A stretch of 64,000 nt of DNA from assembly GCF_001592285.1 (NCBI RefSeq), contig NZ_BCWQ01000004.1, positions 186,001 through 250,000 on the forward strand, in the 5' to 3' direction. The notes under the pieces are model-generated. The model saw only the letters and a program-made list of their open reading frames with translations, was not told where the DNA came from and did no database searches. Shown piece after piece: positions 10,795 through 19,278 of this stretch; within the stretch, counting starts at the first letter, position 1, and every line of letters begins with the position of its first letter. Source of the stretch: Hydrogenophaga pseudoflava NBRC 102511 (lineage in GTDB: Bacteria > Pseudomonadota > Gammaproteobacteria > Burkholderiales > Burkholderiaceae_C). A program made the position numbers and the translations under genes.

Positions 10795-11643
10795 ATGTGG
10801 ATCGACACGCACTGCCATCTGGACGCCCCCGAGTTCGGCGCCGACCACGCGCTCGCCGTGCAGGCGCGCGCGCTGGCGGCGCAGCGCGGCGTGGGGCTGT
10901 GCGTGATTCCGGCGGTGATGCGGCAGAACCTGGACACGGTGCGGCGGCTGGCACACCGGCTGGGCGACGCCTACGCGCTGGGCATCCACCCGCTGTACGT
11001 GCCCCGGGCCGCGGACGAAGACCTGGATGCGCTGGACGCGGCGCTCACCAAACACCGCAACGACCCGCGCCTGGTGGCGGTGGGCGAGATCGGGCTGGAC
11101 TTTTTTGTGCCGGCCCTGTGCGAACCCGCCATGCGCGAACGGCAGGAGCGCTTCTACCGCGCCCAGCTGCGGCTGGCGCGCCAGCACGGCCTGCCGGTGA
11201 TCCTGCACGTGCGCCGCAGCGCGGATGGGCTGCTCAAGCACCTGCGTGAGCTGCCCACCGGCGGCGGCATCGCCCACGCCTTCAGCGGCAGCGCCGAACA
11301 GGCGCGCGCCTTCACCGACCTGGGCTTCGCGCTGGGCTTCGGCGGCGCGTCCACCTTCGAGCCGGCCAAGCGCCTGCGCGCGCTGGCGGCCGAACTGCCG
11401 CTGTCGGCGGTGGTGCTGGAGACCGACGCGCCGGACATCCCGCCGCAGTGGCTCTACGCCACCGCCGCCGAACGGGCTGCTGGCCGGCCACAGGGCCTGA
11501 ACACGCCGGCCGAGCTGCCGCGCATCGGTGGCGTGATCGCCGGGCTGCGGGGCATGGCGCCCGACGAATTCGCGGCGACGACCAGCGCCAACGCCTGTCG
11601 TGTGCTGCCGCGGCTGGCGGCGCTGGCGCCGGTGACCTCATGA
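10795..11643 (+). CDS. TatD-family metal-dependent DNase/hydrolase
   Basis: 282 residues, a TIM-barrel amidohydrolase fold. Metal ligands are visible as H6 and H8 (DTHCHLD), the Glu of VGEIGLDFF, the His of ILHVR, the His of IAHAFSG and the Asp of ETDAPDI. TatD proteins are 3'-5' exonucleases implicated in DNA turnover and repair. The ATG at 10795 follows GAGGAG by about 11 bases. Its TGA overlaps the ATG of a DNA glycosylase gene (ATGA), suggesting a coupled nucleic-acid-repair pair. Confidence 0.9.
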   Translation: MWIDTHCHLDAPEFGADHALAVQARALAAQRGVGLCVIPAVMRQNLDTVRRLAHRLGDAYALGIHPLYVPRAADEDLDALDAALTKHRNDPRLVAVGEIGLDFFVPALCEPAMRERQERFYRAQLRLARQHGLPVILHVRRSADGLLKHLRELPTGGGIAHAFSGSAEQARAFTDLGFALGFGGASTFEPAKRLRALAAELPLSAVVLETDAPDIPPQWLYATAAERAAGRPQGLNTPAELPRIGGVIAGLRGMAPDEFAATTSANACRVLPRLAALAPVTS

Positions 11644-12137
11644 CCCGCCTGGTCGGCCTGCCGCCGGTGATCGGGCCGCAGACCCGGCTGCTGGTGCTGG
11701 GCAGCTTCCCGGGTGTGGCTTCGCTGCGCGAGCAGCGCTACTACGGCCACCCGCAGAACCAGTTCTGGAAGATTCTGGGGGCGCTCTGGTCGGTGGATCT
11801 GGTGGCCCTGGGCTACGCGGAGCGGCTGGCCGTGGTGCGCGAGCGCGGGCTGGGTATCTGGGATGTTTATGCCGCCTGCGAGCGCGAGGGCAGTCTGGAC
11901 ACGGCCATCCGGAACGCCGAACTCAACGACTTCGGCCTTGTGCTTCGCGAGTGCCCGAACCTGGTGGCCATTGCCCACAACGGTGGCGAGAGTTTTCGGC
12001 ATGCGAGGCACACGCAGGCGTGGGGCCTGCCGGTGTACCGGCTGCCGTCCACCAGCCCGGCGAACGCCAGCTGGTCGTTCGAGCGCAAGCTGGCGGCGTG
12101 GGACGAGGTGTTCAGGGCCAGCGGTCTGCTGGCCTGA
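11640..12137 (+). CDS. Uracil/hypoxanthine-DNA glycosylase superfamily protein
   Basis: 165 residues, full length for the family-6 (hypoxanthine-DNA glycosylase-like, also called DNA-deoxyinosine glycosylase) branch of the UDG superfamily. The motif-1 region is LLVLGSFPGVASL (18-30), followed by YYGHPQNQFW (34-43). The C-terminal motif lies in LPSTSPANA. These enzymes remove deaminated bases such as hypoxanthine or uracil from DNA; the substrate of this one is inferred from family only. It starts within the stop of the TatD gene and converges on mscS with a four-base gap. Confidence 0.85.
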   Translation: MTRLVGLPPVIGPQTRLLVLGSFPGVASLREQRYYGHPQNQFWKILGALWSVDLVALGYAERLAVVRERGLGIWDVYAACEREGSLDTAIRNAELNDFGLVLRECPNLVAIAHNGGESFRHARHTQAWGLPVYRLPSTSPANASWSFERKLAAWDEVFRASGLLA

Positions 12138-12141
12138 GCCC

Positions 12142-12951
12142 TCACACCGTGCGGTGTGCCATGGGCGTCTCGGGCACCGGGTACCCCGCCGCACCAAAGG
12201 TCGTGACGATGGCCTTGTTGGTGTCGAAGTAGACCTGCCAGTAGTGGTCTGTGTGCGTGTACGGGCGCACGCACAGCAGCGGGCCTTCGGGCGTGAACTG
12301 CAGGATCTCGATGTCCGGGGCCGGTGAGGCCTTGACGTTCGGGATCGCAGCGATCACCGGCCGCAGGCGCGCCATGGCGTCCATCACGTCCACGCTGTTG
12401 GCCACCTTGGCCACGCAGTCCACGCGGCGGTATGGCTCGGCGCTGAAGTTCTGCACGTTGTCTGCAAACACCTTGTTGTTGCCCACCACTGTCAGCACGT
12501 TGTCCGGCGTGAGCACCGTGGTGGCGAACAGGCCCAGTTCCTTCACGGTGCCCAGCGTGCCGCCGGCGTTGATGAAGTCGCCCACCTTGTAGGGCCGCAG
12601 CACCTGCAGGAACAGGCCGGCCGCGAAATTGCCCAGCATGCCGCTCCAGGCCGCGCCGATGGCCAGGCCCGCGCCGGCCAGCAGGGCCGCGAACGAGGTG
12701 GTCTTGATGCCGAAGATGTCCAGGATGGCCAGCACCAGTACCAGGGTCAGCAGCACCGAGATGATGGACTTGAGGTACTGCGTGAGCGTGGCGTCGACCT
12801 TGCGGCCCTTCTCCAGCGCCGCGCCGATCAGCCGCACCGCCAGCGCGATCAGCCAGCGCCCGACCACCCAGGCCGCAATCGCGCCCAGGATCTTCAGGCC
12901 GAAGTCGGCCCCCTGGGTGCTGAGGAAATTCCAGACCACTTCCATGTTCAT
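12142..12951 (-). CDS. Small-conductance mechanosensitive channel (MscS family)
   Basis: 269 residues, close to E. coli MscS. Three transmembrane helices fall in the first 125 residues. The pore-lining TM3 is Gly/Ala-rich (LLAGAGLAIGAAWSGMLGNF) and is followed by the beta domain with LRPYKVGDFI. The C-terminal alpha/beta part is complete. It releases solutes on hypo-osmotic shock from the inner membrane. The start chosen is the ATG at 12951 (MNMEVVW), with AAGGA six bases upstream; the longer open frame looks non-coding. It is divergent from the next gene across a 146-bp gap. Confidence 0.93.
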   Translation of the reverse strand: MNMEVVWNFLSTQGADFGLKILGAIAAWVVGRWLIALAVRLIGAALEKGRKVDATLTQYLKSIISVLLTLVLVLAILDIFGIKTTSFAALLAGAGLAIGAAWSGMLGNFAAGLFLQVLRPYKVGDFINAGGTLGTVKELGLFATTVLTPDNVLTVVGNNKVFADNVQNFSAEPYRRVDCVAKVANSVDVMDAMARLRPVIAAIPNVKASPAPDIEILQFTPEGPLLCVRPYTHTDHYWQVYFDTNKAIVTTFGAAGYPVPETPMAHRTV

Positions 12952-13097
12952 AATGAATCCTTTCTCCTGGAACACCTTGTCCCGATGCGATCTTCCTTCG
13001 CCCATGCGAACTCTTTTCGACAGGCCGACGCCTTGACGCGCAACGCCGTGTCGTTTGCGCCGCCGCTGTCGCATTCCTGTGAGTGGAGGGCGCCCCG

Positions 13098-13862
13098 ATG
13101 AGGAGTTCTTCACGCGCCGCAGCCGGCGCGCTGCCGGACGTCACACTCTCTGAAGACGGCGAGGTGCGTTTCCTGCACCTGGGCACCGAGTGGATCCAGG
13201 GCTCGATGATCATCGACGACCCCTTCGCCATCGAGCTGGACTATGTGCAGCGCATGATGGCCTGGTTGCTGTTTGTCGACCCCGACTCGGTGTCCAGACG
13301 CCGAGCCATGCAATTGGGCCTGGGCTCGGCCGCGCTGACCAAGTTCCATTACAAAAAGTTGCGCATGGACACCACGGCGGTGGAGATCAACCCGCAGGTG
13401 GTCGCCGCCTGCCGCGGCTGGTTCAAGCTGCCGCCCGACGGGCCACGCCTGCGCGTGCTGCTGGCCGACGCGGCGCAGGAGGTTCGCCAGGCGGTGCACC
13501 TGGGCAGCATCGACGCCCTGCAGGTGGACCTGTACGACCACGAGGCGGCGGCGCCCGTGCTCGACAGCCCCGACTTCTATGCCGACTGCCGCGCCCTGCT
13601 GACCGACGAGGGCGCGATGACGGTCAACCTGTTCGGCCGCGATGCCAGCTACGAGCGCTCGCTGGAAAGCATCTGCGCCGCGTTCGGGCGCGACGCGGTC
13701 TGGGCCTTCAAGCCCACGCGCGAAGGCAATACCATCGTCCTGGCGCAGCGCACCCCCCAGCGACCCACGCGCATGGAACTGCTGGCCCGCGCGGAAGAGA
13801 TCCGCACGCGCTGGGACCTGCCCGCGGTGAAATGGCTGCGCATCTTCAAACCGGTTGAATGA
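13098..13862 (+). CDS. Spermidine-synthase-like Rossmann-fold protein
   Basis: 254 residues with a spermidine synthase/SAM-dependent methyltransferase fold. A Gly-rich nucleotide site MQLGLGSAALTKF is at 71-83 and an acidic strand end VEINP at 95-99, then DALQVDLYDHEAAAP where polyamine synthases carry their active-site Asp region. The small N-terminal tetramerisation domain of true SpeE enzymes is much shortened, so polyamine synthesis is not assured. GGAGG eight bases upstream fixes the ATG at 13098. It lies seven bases before a GspE-type ATPase gene and is probably co-transcribed with it. Confidence 0.75.
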   Translation: MRSSSRAAAGALPDVTLSEDGEVRFLHLGTEWIQGSMIIDDPFAIELDYVQRMMAWLLFVDPDSVSRRRAMQLGLGSAALTKFHYKKLRMDTTAVEINPQVVAACRGWFKLPPDGPRLRVLLADAAQEVRQAVHLGSIDALQVDLYDHEAAAPVLDSPDFYADCRALLTDEGAMTVNLFGRDASYERSLESICAAFGRDAVWAFKPTREGNTIVLAQRTPQRPTRMELLARAEEIRTRWDLPAVKWLRIFKPVE

Positions 13863-13869
13863 GACCCGC

Positions 13870-15684
13870 ATGAAAACCACCCACAAGCCCGCCGCCCCGA
13901 AAACCGCCGACGCCGGTCCGCTGGACTGGCGTGTCCTGGTGGGGTGGCTGCGCGAGGACGCCGTGATCTCGGCCGACGAGGCCGCACGCACCATCGCCCG
14001 CTGCGCTTCGGCCCACAGCGCCCAGCATCCGCTGGTGCGGCTGGCGGTGGTGGGCATGTCGCGCCAGTCGGACGGCCAGGTGCTCGACGTGGAGATGCTC
14101 ACGCAGTGGCTGGCCGCGCGCAGCGGTCTGGAGTTCTTCCGCATCGACCCGCTCAAGGTCGATGTGGGCAAGGTGGGCGACGTGATGAGCGCGGCCTACG
14201 CCGAGCGCCACAAGGTGCTGCCGGTGCAGGTGGGGCCCGCCGAGGTGGTGGTGGCGACGGCCGAGCCCTTTGTGCGCGACTGGATCCCCGAGGTCGAGCG
14301 CCAGACGCGCAAGAGCGTGCGCGTGGTGGTCTCGCCGCCGCAGGATGTCGCACGCTACACGGCCGAGTTCTTCGCGCTGGCCAGGTCCGTCCGGGCGGCC
14401 AGCAAGATGGGCAACCAGAGCAACCCCTTCGGCACCTTCGAGCAGCTGGTCGAGCTGGGCAAGGCCAACAAGCTGGACGCCAACGACCAGCACGTGGTGC
14501 AGGTGGTGGACTGGCTCTGGCAGTACGCCTTCGACCAGCGCGCCAGCGACATCCATCTGGAACCGCGCCGCGACCAGGGCGTGATCCGCTTCCGCATCGA
14601 CGGCGTGTTGCACCCGGTCTACCAGATGCCGATGACGGTGATGAACGCCATGACCGCGCGCATCAAGCTGCTCGGCCGCATGGACGTGGTCGAGCGCCGC
14701 CGCCCGCAGGACGGCCGCATCAAGACGCTGCGGCCTGAGCGTGGCAATGGCAAGGGCGACGAGGTCGAAATGCGTCTGTCGACCCTGCCCACCGCCTTCG
14801 GCGAGAAGCTGGTGATGCGCATCTTCGACCCCGACGCGACGGTGAAGGACCTGGCCGCACTGGGCTTCTCGGCCACCGACGCGCCGCGCTGGGAGTCGCT
14901 GACCAAACGGCCGCACGGCATCATCCTGGTGACCGGTCCGACCGGCTCGGGCAAGACCACCACGCTGTACGCCACGCTCAAGCGCCTGGCGACCGAAGAG
15001 GTCAACGTCAGCACGGTGGAAGACCCGATCGAAATGATCGAGCCGGCCTTCAACCAGACCCAGGTGCAGCCGCACCTCGACCTGGACTTTGCGCAGGGGC
15101 TGCGCTCGCTGATGCGCCAGGACCCGGACATCATCATGGTGGGCGAAATCCGCGACCTGCCGACCGCCGAGATGGCGGTGCAGGCGGCGCTGACCGGCCA
15201 CCTGGTCTTCTCGACCCTGCACACCAACGACGCGCCCAGCGCCATCATGCGGCTGATGGAACTGGGCATTCCGCCTTATCTGATCAACGCCACCGTGCTC
15301 GGGGTGCTGGCGCAGCGCCTGGTGCGCACGCTCTGCCCGTCGTGCAAGGTGCGCGAGGACGATGCGGCGGCCGAGGCCTCGCTCTCGTCGCTGGCCGATC
15401 TGGTCAAGCCCTGGCAGGTGAGCGGGAAGTACCGGCCCTACCAGCCGGTGGGCTGCGTGGAGTGCCGCATGACCGGTTTCCGCGGCCGCACCGGCCTGTA
15501 CGAGCTGCTCACCATCACCGAGGCCTTCAAGGACAAGGTCAACCGCGAGCCGAAGATGGAGAGCCTGCGCCGCCAGGGCGTGACCGACGGCATGCGGCCG
15601 CTGCGCCTGGCCGGGGCTGCCCGGGTCGCCGAAGGCCTGACCACGCTGGACGAGGTGCTGGCCTGCACACCGCCGGTGCAATGA
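13870..15684 (+). CDS. GspE/PulE/PilB-type secretion ATPase
   Basis: 604 residues. An N-terminal MshEN/T2SSE_N-like part spans about 20-170. The motor domain has Walker A GPTGSGKTTT (about 356-365), Walker B IIMVGEIRD (about 418-426), the His box LHTNDAPSAIMRL and a zinc finger made of CPSC (about 489-492) and CVEC (529-532). Such hexameric ATPases drive type II secretion or type IV pilus assembly from the cytoplasmic face. No other secretion or pilus gene lies in the window, so its machine is encoded elsewhere. The ATG at 13870 is seven bases after the preceding stop; a Crp/Fnr regulator follows 13 bases after its end. Confidence 0.88.
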   Translation: MKTTHKPAAPKTADAGPLDWRVLVGWLREDAVISADEAARTIARCASAHSAQHPLVRLAVVGMSRQSDGQVLDVEMLTQWLAARSGLEFFRIDPLKVDVGKVGDVMSAAYAERHKVLPVQVGPAEVVVATAEPFVRDWIPEVERQTRKSVRVVVSPPQDVARYTAEFFALARSVRAASKMGNQSNPFGTFEQLVELGKANKLDANDQHVVQVVDWLWQYAFDQRASDIHLEPRRDQGVIRFRIDGVLHPVYQMPMTVMNAMTARIKLLGRMDVVERRRPQDGRIKTLRPERGNGKGDEVEMRLSTLPTAFGEKLVMRIFDPDATVKDLAALGFSATDAPRWESLTKRPHGIILVTGPTGSGKTTTLYATLKRLATEEVNVSTVEDPIEMIEPAFNQTQVQPHLDLDFAQGLRSLMRQDPDIIMVGEIRDLPTAEMAVQAALTGHLVFSTLHTNDAPSAIMRLMELGIPPYLINATVLGVLAQRLVRTLCPSCKVREDDAAAEASLSSLADLVKPWQVSGKYRPYQPVGCVECRMTGFRGRTGLYELLTITEAFKDKVNREPKMESLRRQGVTDGMRPLRLAGAARVAEGLTTLDEVLACTPPVQ

Positions 15685-15697
15685 CACCCTGAGAACC

Positions 15698-16408
15698 ATG
15701 ATCCCCATCAAGACCGAGTCGGCATGGCGCGGCACCGCCGACTGCCGCGCCTGCGGCATCCGCGACATGGTGCTGTTCGCGGACCTGCACGAAGACGACT
15801 TCAACCTGATCCACGCGCCCATCGACGACCTCGAATACGCGCCGGGACACGCGCTGGTGCGCATGGGCGAAACCGCCACCTCGCTGTTCACGCTGCGGGC
15901 CGGCATGGTCAAGCTGGTGCGCAACACGGTGGACGGCCGCCAGCGCATCGTGCGGGTGCTGCGCAGCGGCGACGTGATCGGCCTGGAGGCCCTCATGGGG
16001 CCGACCTACGACGCCGACGCCATCGCGCTGACCAGTGTCCGCGTCTGCCGCCTGCCGCTGCAGGTGATCCAGCGCCTGAACCGCGAAACACCGCGCCTGC
16101 ACCAGCGCCTGCTGGAGCGCTGGCACCGCAGCCTCAAGGAGGCCGACGACTGGCTGGCCGACCTCAACTTCGGCAACGCGCGCCAGCGCCTGGCGGGTCT
16201 GATCCTCAAGATGCGCACCGACCAGGACCCCTCCCTGTGCACGCTGTTCTCGCGCGAGGACATGGGGGCCATGCTCGACCTCAAGCTGGAGACCGTCAGC
16301 CGCACGCTCAACGCCTTCGTGCGCGAGGGCCTGATCGAGCCGATGGACCGGATCGGCCGCGCCTACCGCATCGTCGACGCGGCCCGCCTGACCGCGCCCA
16401 AAGACTGA
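15698..16408 (+). CDS. FNR-like Crp-family transcription regulator
   Basis: 236 residues. A cyclic-nucleotide-binding-like beta-roll (about 28-145) is followed by a long dimer helix and a Crp-type helix-turn-helix (FSREDMGAMLDLKLETVSR). The N-terminus carries C16 and C19 in DCRACGIRDM, resembling the iron-sulfur ligands of FNR. The third N-terminal Cys of E. coli FNR is Val (V25) here, although a Cys occurs in the later VRVCRLP segment. An oxygen-sensing 4Fe-4S cluster is therefore possible but unproven. It is probably co-transcribed with the GspE-like gene. Confidence 0.85.
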   Translation: MIPIKTESAWRGTADCRACGIRDMVLFADLHEDDFNLIHAPIDDLEYAPGHALVRMGETATSLFTLRAGMVKLVRNTVDGRQRIVRVLRSGDVIGLEALMGPTYDADAIALTSVRVCRLPLQVIQRLNRETPRLHQRLLERWHRSLKEADDWLADLNFGNARQRLAGLILKMRTDQDPSLCTLFSREDMGAMLDLKLETVSRTLNAFVREGLIEPMDRIGRAYRIVDAARLTAPKD

Positions 16409-16471
16409 GCGCGAAGGCTCCCATCGCCGAACACGACAGCGGCGCCGGCGTGGCCTGCCGATAATTCCCGG

Positions 16472-17413
16472 ATGACGGTCACCGCCTCCCGCCCGCCCCA
16501 CCTCGTTTCCGGACTGCTGCTGGCCTGCGCCGGCTCCATCGCCTTCAGCGGCAAGGCCATCATCGTCAAGCTCGCGTACCGCCACGGGGTCGATGCGGTG
16601 ACGCTGATCATGTACCGCATGCTGTTCGCGCTGCCGATGTTCCTGGCCCTGGCCTGGTGGGCCACCTACCGGCAGGGCGGTGGCGCGAAGCACCCGCTGA
16701 GTCGGCGGGACTGGCTGGGCATCCTGGGCCTGGGCGTGACGGGCTACTACCTCGCCAGCTTCCTGGACTTCTGGGGCCTGAGCTACATCAGCGCCAGCCT
16801 GGAGCGCCTGATCCTCTACCTCAACCCCACCCTGGTGCTGCTGCTGGGCTGGCTGCTGTATGGCCGCCGCATCAGCGCCACGCAGGCGGTGGCGATGGCG
16901 GTGAGCTACGCGGGTGTGCTGCTGGTGTTCGGCCACGAGGCCGACTTCGCCGGCCCGGGCGCGGCGCTGGGCGCGCTGCTGGTGTTCCTGAGCGCGATCA
17001 GCTACGCGATCTACCTCGTCTACAGCGGAGAGATGGTCAAGCGCCTGGGATCGATGCGGCTGGTGGGGCTGGCGACCAGTGTGGCCTGTCTGCTGTGCCT
17101 GCTGCAGTTCGTGCTGCTGCGGCCGCTGAGCGCCGCCGAGGTGGCGCCCGAGGTGATCTGGCTGTCGGTGCTCAACGCCACCGCCTGCACCTTCGCTCCG
17201 GTGATCATGGTGATGATGGCCATCGAGCGCATCGGCGCGGGGCTCGCGGCGCAGACCGGCATGATCGGGCCGATGTCGACCATCGCCATGGGGGTGCTGA
17301 TTCTGGAAGAGTCTTTCAACGGCTGGATCGTGGCCGGCACGGTGCTGGTGGTCTCGGGCGTGTTCCTGGTGACGCGCTTCGGCGGCCAGGCGGCGCAACC
17401 CAAACAGGACTAG
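16472..17413 (+). CDS. EamA/DMT-family permease
   Basis: 313 residues with about ten hydrophobic helices in two EamA repeats. The first begins at LVSGLLLACAGSIAFSGKAI, the second near ALGALLVFLSAISYAIYLVYSG. The family exports amino acids, nucleotides or other metabolites through the inner membrane; the substrate cannot be read from sequence. It precedes the SDR gene by 12 bases and the two probably share a transcript. A second, unrelated-looking EamA gene (18224-19159) faces them from the other side. Confidence 0.85.
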   Translation: MTVTASRPPHLVSGLLLACAGSIAFSGKAIIVKLAYRHGVDAVTLIMYRMLFALPMFLALAWWATYRQGGGAKHPLSRRDWLGILGLGVTGYYLASFLDFWGLSYISASLERLILYLNPTLVLLLGWLLYGRRISATQAVAMAVSYAGVLLVFGHEADFAGPGAALGALLVFLSAISYAIYLVYSGEMVKRLGSMRLVGLATSVACLLCLLQFVLLRPLSAAEVAPEVIWLSVLNATACTFAPVIMVMMAIERIGAGLAAQTGMIGPMSTIAMGVLILEESFNGWIVAGTVLVVSGVFLVTRFGGQAAQPKQD

Positions 17414-17425
17414 GAGAAATCAAAC

Positions 17426-18223
17426 ATGGATCTGGGCATTGCAGGCAAATGGGCGCTGGTGTGCGGCGCGAGCAAGGGCCTCGGGCTGGGCTGCGCGCAG
17501 GCGCTGGCGGCCGAGGGCGTGAACGTGGTGATGGTGGCGCGTGGCCGCGAGGTGCTGGACGCCTCGGCCGCCGCGCTGCGGGCGGCCTCGCCGGGCGTGG
17601 CCGTGATTGCGGTGGCCGCCGACATCACCACCCCCGAGGGGCGCGACGCCGCGTTCGCTGCGCCGGGCGGGCCTGGCACGGCCTTCGACATCGTGGTCAC
17701 CAACGCCGGTGGCCCGCCGCCGGGCGATTTCCGCTCGTGGGACCGCGAGACCTGGATCAAGGCGGTGGACGCCAACATGCTCACGCCCATCGAGCTCATC
17801 AAGGCCACCGTGGACGGCATGGCGGCGCGCAGTTTTGGCCGCATCGTCAACATCACCAGCAGCGCAGTGAAGGCGCCGATCGACATCCTGGGCCTCTCCA
17901 ACGGCGCGCGCAGCGGCCTCACGGGTTTTGTGGCCGGTGTCGCGCGCAGTGGCATCGCGGCCAAGGGCGTGACGATCAACAACCTGTTGCCCGGCAAGTT
18001 CGCCACCGAGCGCCTGCAGGGCACGATCGCGGGCACGGCGTCCAAGACCGGCCAGACCGTGGACGAAGTGCGCGCCGCGCAGCTGGCGCTGGTACCGGCC
18101 CGGCGCTTCGGCACGCCCGAGGAGTTCGGCGCCATCTGCGCCTTCCTCTGCAGCCGGCAGGCGGGCTACCTCAACGGCCAGAACATCCTGCCCGACGGCG
18201 GGCTGTACCCCGGAACCTACTGA
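17426..18223 (+). CDS. Atypical short-chain dehydrogenase/reductase-like protein
   Basis: 265 residues with the SDR Rossmann fold: cofactor motif GASKGLG (14-20), TNAGGPPPG in place of the usual NNAG, SS at 145-146, and a C-terminal AFLCSRQAGYLNGQ segment. The catalytic Tyr-x3-Lys is missing. The corresponding stretch is LGLSNGARSG (155-164), putting Ser and Arg at the usual Tyr and Lys positions. A known SDR subgroup (beta-ketoacyl-reductase-like, CDD cd05344) has this degeneracy, so the gene is probably intact. A classical oxidoreductase activity should not be assumed. The stop abuts the stop of the convergent EamA gene without a spare base. Confidence 0.85.
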   Translation: MDLGIAGKWALVCGASKGLGLGCAQALAAEGVNVVMVARGREVLDASAAALRAASPGVAVIAVAADITTPEGRDAAFAAPGGPGTAFDIVVTNAGGPPPGDFRSWDRETWIKAVDANMLTPIELIKATVDGMAARSFGRIVNITSSAVKAPIDILGLSNGARSGLTGFVAGVARSGIAAKGVTINNLLPGKFATERLQGTIAGTASKTGQTVDEVRAAQLALVPARRFGTPEEFGAICAFLCSRQAGYLNGQNILPDGGLYPGTY

Positions 18224-19159
18224 TCAGCGCCGGGAACTGACCAGAATCCCGCCCACGATCAGCACGAAGCCGGCCAGGTGGTAGAGGTGCGGCGGCTCAC
18301 CCAGCAGGGTCGCCGACATCAGCGCGGCGAACAGCGGGGTGAGGTTGCTGAAGAAACCGGCCACGGTCGGACCGACCCGAGACACACCCGCGCCCCAGGC
18401 CCGGTAGGCCAGCAGCGAGGGGCCGATGGCCACGTACAGCAGCGACAGCACCAGCGGCCAGCCCCAGCGCAGGTGGTGTTCGCCCTCGGGCAGGGACGGC
18501 AGCATCAGCCACTCCCCGGTGGTCATGGCGGCGGACCAGGTGAGCCCGAAGGCCACCTGGGCGAGCAGGAAGGCGGCCCAGTCGCGCCGCACCTCGGGCG
18601 GCTCGCTGCCGGGCGCCGGGCGGGCGAGCATCCAGCTGTACCAGGCCCAGGTGATGGACGCCGCGAGCATCCAGGCGTCGCCCGGCACCAGCTGCAGGGT
18701 GCCCAGCTGGTGCCAGTCGCCGCGCACCAGCACCACGACCACCCCGGCCAGCGACAGCGCGGCGCCCAGGGCAGCGCGCCTTGTCACCGGCACGCCGTAG
18801 AACAGCCGACCCAGCAGGATCATCCACACTGGCATGCTCGCGGCGACCAGCGTGACGTTGATCGGCGTCGAGGTCTTGAGCGCCATGTACTGCAACGCGT
18901 TGTAGAGCGCCACGCTGGTCAGGCCCAGCACGGCGAAGCGCCGGCCATGCGCCCACACCGGGCTGCGCGGTGCCAGCACCCAGGCGGCCAGCGGCAGCAG
19001 CATCACGAAGGCCAGCACCCAGCGCAGGAAGTTGAAGGTGATGGGCGGGATGCTGCCCTGCATCAGCCGGCCGACCACGGCGTTGCCAGCCCACAGCAGC
19101 GGCGGTATCAGGAGCAGGGCCGCGGTGGCCGGGGTCAGGCGCTGGGAGGGGTTCGACAT
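18224..19159 (-). CDS. EamA/DMT-family permease
   Basis: 311 residues with ten predicted helices in two EamA repeats. The first opens with ALLLIPPLLWAGNAVVGRL and a conserved PPITFNFLRW segment; the second repeat shows GVSRVGPTVAGFFSNLTPLFA. Substrate unknown. The open reading frame ends directly at the stop codon of the plus-strand SDR gene (18223/18224), leaving no room for a terminator. It is divergent from the quinone oxidoreductase across 119 bases. Confidence 0.87.
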   Translation of the reverse strand: MSNPSQRLTPATAALLLIPPLLWAGNAVVGRLMQGSIPPITFNFLRWVLAFVMLLPLAAWVLAPRSPVWAHGRRFAVLGLTSVALYNALQYMALKTSTPINVTLVAASMPVWMILLGRLFYGVPVTRRAALGAALSLAGVVVVLVRGDWHQLGTLQLVPGDAWMLAASITWAWYSWMLARPAPGSEPPEVRRDWAAFLLAQVAFGLTWSAAMTTGEWLMLPSLPEGEHHLRWGWPLVLSLLYVAIGPSLLAYRAWGAGVSRVGPTVAGFFSNLTPLFAALMSATLLGEPPHLYHLAGFVLIVGGILVSSRR

Positions 19160-19278
19160 GCCTGCACTGTAGCGACCGGTGGCATCCCCTGGCTGGCCTG
19201 GGGCTGACGGCCTGACACCCTCGGGACGGTCGCGAATCGTGGCAGCATGTGCGGCATTGCCAACCTGAGGAGACCTGC

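Noticed and set aside
13846..15996. Minus-strand open frame of over 700 codons opposite the GspE-type gene
   Set aside because: The plus-strand protein has all ATPase motifs, while the antisense frame shows no domain or start signal.
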